Assembly (NCBI GenBank): GCA_029582265.1
Contig: CM055835.1
Span: 12,145,498-12,209,497, forward strand
Reading direction: 5' to 3'
Source of the DNA: Zoroaster sp. YZ-2022
Lineage: Eukaryota; Echinodermata; Asteroidea; Forcipulatida; Zoroasteridae
DNA length: 64,000 nt
Shown here: in pieces, positions 56,895-64,000 of the stretch
Layout of the letters: every line of letters begins with the position of its first letter
How positions within the stretch are numbered: position 1 is the first letter of the stretch
The notes under the pieces: generated by a model
Seen by the model: only the letters and a program-made list of their open reading frames with translations
Databases searched by the model: none
What the model was told of the DNA's origin: nothing
Program-made: the position numbers and the translations under genes

Positions 56895-57612
56895 GTAAGA
56901 AAGCAAGGAGGGCCACTACTACATGTACATGTACCAGTTCCAACTTCATAACGACTTGGCATAAATGCAGACCTGTACATGTACATGTACACAATATAGT
57001 AAAATAGTATTAAATGTCAACTTCTTTTTTTCTATTAATTACCCCCACATCCCTCATTATATTACTTACATGTACTTAATAACACACTTAATAACTCACT
57101 TCAATAAAACATTGACTTCAGGTATTACAAAAATTGTTTGGCAGCACATATTAATGTTTTGAATATCATCGTATGTGGTAGTACATTTTGCCACTCCGTT
57201 ACCGTCACTCCGTTACCAGACACAAAATCGTTAAGGATATTGTATAATTTTTTTTAGCCAATCTTTTTTTTTAAGTGGGGTATCATATTAAAGCTTATGC
57301 TTTGTACTTTAATATTGACACTATAGACAACTCTCAAACCATTTCATTTCACAGGGTTTTCATAATGAGTAAATGAGCAAAAAACCCATGTCCATTCAGC
57401 GTCACTCCGTTACCAGGGAAATAAATATTCATAATTAATTAATGGAAGTGGAAAAGAAAATAAACAAATATACACTGACAGATACAAGTACTACATTGTA
57501 GGTAGTTAAATGTTACCAAACTTTCAGGATTAATCAATAAACTCTTTGTGATAAATGTGTTTAAAATCTGAAAAATGTGTTTTGGTGTCACTCCGTTACT
57601 GTGGAATTGCCC

Positions 57613-57966
57613 TTTTGTTACATGTACCATTTACAGTACATGTATTTGTACACCACCGGAGGCATGTTTTCAACAAAAATGAAAACGAGTATCCAGGTAT
57701 CCGAATTTTTGTGCTAAATATAGCAGAATAATTACTTTTAAAAGCATATAAGCATATTTCACACATTAGCAAGAAAATTGAGAGTGTGTACGCGTTCACC
57801 ATGGATTTATATTGTTGCGTCACTCATTTGCGAGCAATAACGGCCAGTAAGTTAGTGTGCCTTTCTCTATGCTTAACGGTTAGCAGCGCTATGAAATGAA
57901 AAACGTACAGTAAGCTAAACAAAAAACAAAAAACAAAACAAAAACACACAGCTGCTAAGTGATTTT
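57613..57966 (+). repeat. Type A module, right part, copy 6
   Basis: Resumes at TTTTGTTAC and aligns with 7586-8348 of copy 1 but without the 445-bp fold-back. A TA to TACATGTA insertion lies at 57619-57626. An A-rich CAAAAAACAAAAAAC tract precedes the minisatellite. No gene seen. Confidence 0.8.
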
Positions 57967-59738
57967 ATGAAATTGGGCCCCGGTCATGAATCCTGGGAAT
58001 GCACACCAAAGGTGCTCATCATTAGGCCAAAAAAAAAATGTTGAGTTGCCCTCCACCGACCGACCCAAAAGTGCTGAAATCTCGGGTCGGGTTTTTTATT
58101 TATTTTTTTATTTTTATTTTTTTTCCCCCGTCATTCATAGGCCTATTTATTAATGAAACTTACCAATTTTCTGTGTATAAAACATAATACGTTTGATTTG
58201 TAAAATTTTCCACTTTAAATTTACCGGTACCCAAGACTCAATCTACATGTTTTCAAATCGAATGGCCCCGGCCCTCACATGGTGCACTGCCTTCGCGCAC
58301 ACTGTGTGCCAACGATTGCGACTCAATCTACACGTTTTCAAATCGAATGGCCCCAGCCCCGACTGATTGACACCTTCAAATATTTTCACTGGAGGTCAAC
58401 TCAACATTTTTTTTGTGGACTTATTGGGATGAAATTGGGCCCCAGTCATGAATCCTGGGAGTACACACACAAGGTGCTCATCATTACTGGGATGAAATTG
58501 GGCCCCGGTCATGAATCCTGGGAGTACACACACAAGGTGCTCATCATTACTGGGATGAAATTGGGCCCCGGTCATGAATCCTGGGAGTGCACACACAAGG
58601 TGCTCATCATTATTGGGATGAAATTGGGCCCTGGTCATGAATCCTGGGAGTACACACACAAGGTGCTCATCATTATTGGGATGAAATTGGGTCCCGGTCA
58701 TGAATCCTGGGAGTACACACACAAGGTGCTCATCATTACTGGGATGAAATTGGGCCCTGGTCATGAATCCTGGGAGTGCACACACAAGGTACTCATCATT
58801 ATTGGGATGAAATTGGGCCCCGGTCATGAATCCTGGGAATACACACACAAGGTGCTCATCATTACTGGGATGAAATTGGGCCCCGGTCATGAATCCTGGG
58901 AATACACACAAGGTGCTCATCATTATTGGGATGAAATTGGGCCCTGGTCATGAATCCTGGGAGTACACACACAAGGTGCTCATCATTACTGGGATGAAAT
59001 TGGGCCCTGGTCATGAATCCTGGGAGTACACACACAAGGTGCTCATCATTACTGGGATGAAATTGGGCCCCGGTCATGAATCCTGGGAGTACACACACAA
59101 GGTGCTCATCATTACTGGGATGAAATTGGGCCCTGGTCATGAATCCTGGGAGTGCACACACAAGGTGCTCATCATTACTGGGATGAAATTGGGCCCCGGT
59201 CATGAATCCTGGGAGTACACACACAAGGTGCTCATCATTATTGGGATAAAATTGGGCCCAGGTCATGAATCCTGGGAGTACACACACGAGGTGCTCATCA
59301 TTACTGGGATGAAATTGGGCCCCGGTCATGAATCCTGGCAAGGTGCTCATCATTATTGGGATAAAATTGGGCCCCGGTCATGAATCCTGGGAATACACAC
59401 ACAAGGTGCTCATCATTATTGGGATGAAATTGGGCCCTGGTCATGAATCCTGGGAGTGCACACACAAGGTGCTCATCATTACTGGGATGAAATTGGGTCC
59501 CGGTCGTGAATCCTGGGAGTACACACACAAGGTGCTCATCATTATTGGGATAAAATTGGGCCCTGGTCATGAATCCTGGGAGTACACACACAAGGTGCTC
59601 ATCATTATTGGGATGAAATTGGGCCCTGGTCATAAATCCTGGGAGTGCACACACAAGGTGCTCATCATTATTGGGATGAAATTGGGCCCCGGTCATGAAT
59701 CCTGGGAGTACACACACAAGGTGCTCATCATTACTGGG
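57967..59738. repeat. 63-bp minisatellite, array C (about 22 units)
   Basis: One unit at 57967-58024, then a MITE (58025-58420), then about 21 units. Most units carry the GTCATGAATCC and GAGTACAC variants, unlike array A, so the arrays have homogenised separately. Both strands are open in several frames because the period is 63. Confidence 0.95.
58025..58420. mobile_element. 396-bp MITE inside the minisatellite, TSD TTA
   Basis: Starts GGCCAAAAAAAAAA then TGTTGAGTTGCCCTCCA; the right end is its inverse with few changes. TTA at 58022-58024 and 58421-58423 restores a standard repeat unit (CATCATTATTGGG) when removed. Same family as 21899-22614, inverted, with fewer internal GGCCATTCGATTTGAAAAC units. 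Confidence 0.87.
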
Positions 59739-61197
59739 CTCAATTTTATAACAGAACATTTTTCAAGAAGCTAGAAGACCATTTTCTCTTAAAGAAGAGG
59801 CTCATTAGCATAACAATCAGACCCTGTCAGAGGGTATACACTTCACCTAGCAACACCAAAACAATGCTTATTCCTGCATACAAGAAGTATTAATTTGTCA
59901 AATGTCACAAATGGCATGTATCATTTGATGAAAGTAGAATTTGTCCTTCCGTTACCAATATGGTAACGAAAGGACATGTTGTAATCAATTATAATTAATA
60001 AACAAAATAGATATAGAGGTCAGTAATAATACCAAAAAGAAGGCCGACTAAAACTTGCTTTCATTTTAATAACTTTCATTACATTCATCCTGCAATTAGT
60101 AAAAATAAATTAAAAATGTGAAGATCTTTGGTAACGGAAGGACATTTTATTAGACCAAAATATTAAAAGTCACTGAAGTGTAACAAAGTACGGAACATTT
60201 GAAAAAAATTATTTTAATCAGTTTTTCAAGACCTATTCTGTCATATGACAGGGATTTACATGTATGTATTTTGTACCTAATTTTTATGCATAATGCCGTA
60301 ATACTTTTATGTCACTACATGTATTTATCACATTTTTGGTTCATAAGTGGATTATTGATCAATCATAATTTTGGGTACCAAAATGTATTAAAATTGTAAT
60401 TCTTGAAATTATAGACTGTTAGCTTTCATTTGACACCAAATTTGTTTTTGTCATATGCATTTTAAATTTTTAGATGTCATGACCTCTTTGGTGTGGAATT
60501 GCCCAGTACAAGAAGCAGAGTCATATACATGGTCCTGGGACTGGACAAAGGAGGGATTCAATGAGAACAGATGAGAATAAAATATTTGAAACTAGTCCAT
60601 TTATTAACTGTTTTTCAATGGAGTGTCACACTAGCAATTTAATTGAAAATATAAGTCTTAACAGGTCTGAAGTCACTGGTGAAGGCCCTCCCCTCCGTTT
60701 ACTGTTTGCTTTCAGTGCACTTGATACAATGTACATTACCCAATAAATCTTAGTTTATTCATTTCCTTTTATTTACAGATATGAGGGCCTGTTCGTCTGT
60801 TCATTTTAAGTTTTAATTTTTCTTTTTAAAGTAGGTGTCCCATCATTAGTTGTATATTCCTGGATCTGAGCCACTCTTTTCTCATATCTGTTATTCTACA
60901 GTTAATTTACAGTTCAATGACTTCATTTTCATTGTGTACCTGGATGTGTGAATAATCAATGACCTTTAACCTTAGTTCCAGTACTGTATAGTACTCACCA
61001 GGTACATAACCATACAAAATGTAATGTACAATTGATGTATGACACGTGATCCACTGAATCTAAAAATAGACTGGGGAATTTTACAGGTTCCATTTTGTCG
61101 TGTCATATTTCAACAGAGCTTAGTTTGAATTTCATCTTTAAAAAGTATATTTGAACATCAGGAGAGGACATTATCTTCTGTCAAAATTCCAGTTCAT
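59739..61197 (+). repeat. Type II upstream module, copy 7
   Basis: Aligns with 12955-14452. It has GTCCTTCCGTTACC paired with GGTAACGAAAGGAC near 59943-59975, a further inverted copy near 60130, and the GTGGAATTGCCC edge ending at 60504. It keeps the empty site of the 28-bp insertion (about 60986) and has its own TACATGTA insertion (60316-60323). No gene seen. Confidence 0.75.
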
Positions 61198-62011
61198 GTA
61201 AGTTGACATTCTTTTAGTTGAGATTAGTCAAAGGAAATTATGGGAAACTGCATGATATTGTCAAGAGTTTGAGGAATGGCATTAGTGATTAGTTTGGTGC
61301 AGACACACCAAAGTTCAAGCTCTCAGCCATAGGCAGTGGTTATTATTTGACATGTTTGACCAAATTTCAAACAAAAATGATAATTTTGGCCTAAAAAGTA
61401 ATTGGTGTAAAATTAATAATGGAATCAGCAACTTTTAACACTTTCTTCAAGTCTACTAGATACACTATTTGTTATCCCAAAAAACATAAATGCTCACAGA
61501 TTATTTTAGGGAGTGTCTCAAAAGTCAGAAAGGCTGGAACATTCCACCACAGCATTCTTCTAGGAATAAATAAATGGTCCATGGGAATACCACCATGTTC
61601 CCAATAGAACATTCCAGTAGAACACATGTGCATGCATTGCTCTAGGAATGTTTCTGGGGATTGTTCTCGCTGGGAACATCAAAAGCAAAAGGCAGCCAGT
61701 AACCATTAACGAACCAGCATGATTCAATGATGGCGATATACATGTACGTGGTACGGTACGTGATTTTATTTTGCAAAACAATAATTATAGTGAATTATAA
61801 GGACATATTTGTAGTATAATAATTTTGCTACCGTACACATGTAGTTGTACTTTTATTTTATTTCTATTACATTATTTTATTTCTATTACAAAATGCTCCC
61901 TGATATACATATATTTACCATTCATCATTTATTGCCTGTCATACTGTATATTCAAGAGATTTACTTGTAGCTATTTAAGTTAAGTGTAATTTCTATTGTT
62001 TCAATTTACAG
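61198..62011 (+). other. Candidate 5'UTR intron, TRIM copy 7
   Basis: GTAAGT to TTTACAG, 814 bp, matching the type I copies although the upstream module is type II. The module switch therefore lies upstream of the inferred first exon. Confidence 0.6.
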
Positions 62012-62028
62012 TAATGTGAATTCAGAAG
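62012..62028 (+). promoter_or_regulatory. TRIM copy 7 leader with start-stop uORF
   Basis: ATG-TGA at 62014-62019, in frame with the main ATG. Confidence 0.7.
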
Positions 62029-63981
62029 ATGGCGGCCAATATCACAGCAGAGTCGGTGTTGGGTAAAATCAGCAAAGATCATTTAGAGTGCCCTATCTGT
62101 ATGAAATGTTACACACAACCTAAACTGCTGGACTGTCGGCACAGTTTTTGCCAAATCTGTCTGCAAGAAATGAGAGATATGCAGGATAAGGAGAACACAA
62201 CGCTGACTTGTCCAGTATGCAGACATGTAACAATATTGACAGAAAAGGAGGTTGCTGGTCTGCCTAATGACTTTAAATTGAGTGCCCTGGTGGAGGAAGT
62301 CACTATGCAGGAAAAACTACTACAAGGTCAGGGGTCAGAGATCAAATGTCAAGCCTGTGATGAGGGGAACCGGGCAATCTCAAGATGTATGGACTGTGAT
62401 CACTTTCTGTGTCAAGAATGCCAACGAGCACATGAACGCATGGCTGTGATGAAATCTCACCAAATCCACACGCTGGCTCAGTTGCGATCAGGTGAGATTA
62501 CCTACAAGAGCAAACTGAGAGATTTCACTCCAAAATGTGAGACACACACTGATCAGAATATCAGCCTGTACTGCAACACATGTAAAAAGTTAGTATGTGT
62601 ACTGTGTAGTGTTACAAATCATGTTAATCCCAAACACTCTCTGGTAGGGCTTTCTGAGGCTGTAAAGAAATGCAAACAAGATGTTGCACAACTGATGGCA
62701 AAAGTGATGAAAAGCAAAATAGAATTGAACAATGCCTTGAGTGCAACAGAAACGTCACGCAAGAAACTAGACTCTATGTATGCAGATACCACCAAGAAAA
62801 TCTCCAGAAAAGCTGACGAGGAGGAGCGGAAACTGAAGCAGGAGGCAGAGAAGATTTATAAAGACAGAGTCAAGACATTTGAAATTGCTCTCAGCATAAG
62901 CAGCAAAGAGGAGACCCAGGCAGTGAACAAGTTGGATGAGGTGAACCGACTGATGGATCAAGGGAGTCACTGTGAGATTCTAGCTCTTCAGCAAAAACTC
63001 TTTGATTACCTCAAAGAATTGACAGAGATACAGCCACAGAAAGTGTCTGACAGGTTGTCCTTCATGGACTTTGAAGAAGGTGAAGGATCACTTGGGAGAT
63101 TGGTTCTGGAAGATGAGTCAAACATTGAATTAAAAGCTGCAGCTGAGGAATCACTAAGACCTGGAAGTATGTGTCTGAAAGAGAAGTGGGTACTGAAAAG
63201 AGATATAAAGACATTTGGACCAAAACAGACAAAGTTTGAATGGGCATATGATGTTGCAGACTTCTCCAATAATGAAATAATTGTGGTAGATACCAGACAC
63301 AAACTGTTGGTTATTTTTGCACTAGAGAGCAAACGTCAATCCACTGTCATCCCACTGAGACTACAAATCAAAGGTGTTACTATTCCACGCCGTATAGCAG
63401 TGAATAGGGATGATCAGCTGATTGTTCTAGACAGTCAAACAGTCAAGATCTTCAACAAGAAATATCAGCTCCTCCATCAGTTCACACCAAGTAGAGGGTC
63501 AGGCAGTCAACCATCATGTCTTGCAGTGGATGACAACAATCTGATAGCAGTGTGTTATGAGGAAAAGGAAGAGATATCTCTACACAATCCAGATGGATCC
63601 CTCATCAGAACACTGCCTGCTCCAGGGATTGGTAATTATTTGACTACCTGCAAGCAGCAGTTGATCTACACTGACTGGATGAGCAATAAGTTAGTATCAG
63701 TAGACTACAATGGTGTCATGGTATTCTCAGTTGATGTCACCAGTGATAGGATGTCTGAATTCATCCCTACTGGTGTGTGCTGTGATAGAGATGGCAGCAT
63801 ATACGTTGCTGTGTGTGATATGTTAATTTCATCAGGTGACATTCAGCGATTCAGTCCTGATGGCAAGTACATTGAGTGTGTCATCAAGGATTGTAGTGAT
63901 CCATGTGGCATCACATTCACACCAGGTGGTGATTTGGTTGTGGCTGCAAAAGAATCTGTTCAAATATATCACCGTGTGTAA
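62029..63981 (+). CDS. TRIM-NHL protein copy 7, 650 aa
   Basis: Shortest copy, lacking the KEVTKIR heptad like copy 6. The RING keeps all ligands but has the most distinct core (LDCRHSFCQICLQEM, KENTTLTC), in the region that normally contacts E2 enzymes. The NHL part is also the most divergent: DVADFSN, LLVIFALESKRQST, GVTIPRR, LLHQFTPSRGSGSQ, CYEEKEE, DWMSNKL, CDMLISSG, DPCGITF and AAKESVQ. B-box 2 and the coiled coil follow copies 4 and 6. If copies have specialised, this one is the best candidate. The start follows the in-frame TGA as in the others. Confidence 0.93.
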   Translation: MAANITAESVLGKISKDHLECPICMKCYTQPKLLDCRHSFCQICLQEMRDMQDKENTTLTCPVCRHVTILTEKEVAGLPNDFKLSALVEEVTMQEKLLQGQGSEIKCQACDEGNRAISRCMDCDHFLCQECQRAHERMAVMKSHQIHTLAQLRSGEITYKSKLRDFTPKCETHTDQNISLYCNTCKKLVCVLCSVTNHVNPKHSLVGLSEAVKKCKQDVAQLMAKVMKSKIELNNALSATETSRKKLDSMYADTTKKISRKADEEERKLKQEAEKIYKDRVKTFEIALSISSKEETQAVNKLDEVNRLMDQGSHCEILALQQKLFDYLKELTEIQPQKVSDRLSFMDFEEGEGSLGRLVLEDESNIELKAAAEESLRPGSMCLKEKWVLKRDIKTFGPKQTKFEWAYDVADFSNNEIIVVDTRHKLLVIFALESKRQSTVIPLRLQIKGVTIPRRIAVNRDDQLIVLDSQTVKIFNKKYQLLHQFTPSRGSGSQPSCLAVDDNNLIAVCYEEKEEISLHNPDGSLIRTLPAPGIGNYLTTCKQQLIYTDWMSNKLVSVDYNGVMVFSVDVTSDRMSEFIPTGVCCDRDGSIYVAVCDMLISSGDIQRFSPDGKYIECVIKDCSDPCGITFTPGGDLVVAAKESVQIYHRV

Positions 63982-64000
63982 AAGCAGAAACTAAATCTGG
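63982..64000 (+). repeat. Start of copy 7 downstream flank
   Basis: AAGCAGAAACTAAAT matches the 3' flanks of copies 1, 2, 3 and 5. The window ends here, so the array may continue. Confidence 0.6.

Larger units (their letters stand above)
55143..57612. mobile_element. 2.1-kb-family DNA transposon, 2470 bp with nested insertions
   Basis: Third copy, with both TTTT flanks. It shares the TTAA-type MITE (56395-56647) with copy 5, so that insertion predates their duplication. It also has eight units of a 14-bp repeat (56266-56377) where the other copies have one. One arm of the GTAACGGAGTGAC cluster is missing near 55710. Confidence 0.82.

Overview
Eukaryotic, AT-rich genomic DNA, most likely from a marine invertebrate deuterostome. 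Amphioxus is my first guess, and an echinoderm or hemichordate is possible. The guess rests on a TRIM-NHL gene expansion, tRNA-derived SINEs, many MITEs and pervasive TACATGTA; the sequence alone does not settle it. I see no bacterial or viral gene organisation.

The window is a tandem array of seven head-to-tail, plus-strand TRIM-NHL genes, each a single uninterrupted coding exon of 650-657 codons. Start codons are at 4675, 15919, 25405, 33275, 41997, 52252 and 62029. Each predicted protein has a C3HC4 RING, two B-boxes, a coiled coil and a six-bladed NHL-type propeller, so all are candidate E3 ubiquitin ligases. All zinc ligands I can identify are intact in all seven. Every gene has a 3' splice site 17 nt before its ATG and a conserved GTAAGT donor candidate 0.8-1.4 kb upstream, which suggests a noncoding first exon and a 5'UTR intron. 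Six of seven leaders carry a minimal start-stop uORF (ATG-TGA).

The spacers are segmental duplicates built from a few modules. Upstream modules are type I (copies 1, 3, 4, 5, 6) or type II (copies 2, 7). Downstream modules are type A (copies 1, 3, 5, 6) or type B (copies 2, 4). A-to-type-II spacers (1-2 and 6-7) carry 63-bp minisatellites. B-to-type-I spacers (2-3 and 4-5) carry 41-bp minisatellites. Spacers 3-4 and 5-6 carry a 2.1-2.5 kb DNA transposon.

Because the spacers are paralogous, one copy often preserves the empty site of an insertion found in another. That allows exact boundaries and target-site duplications (TSDs) to be read for a TA-type MITE, two TTA-type MITEs, a TTAA-type MITE, a 445-bp fold-back, a 194-bp near-perfect palindrome, a 2.5-kb element inside a satellite and the 2.1-kb element.

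Two micro-insertion classes stand out. The first is eight clean cases of TA becoming TACATGTA, two of them inside TRIM coding sequence. The second is two palindromic insertions of only 20 and 28 bp, each flanked by a 7-bp target duplication. Both look like products of transposition chemistry and are the observations most worth following up.
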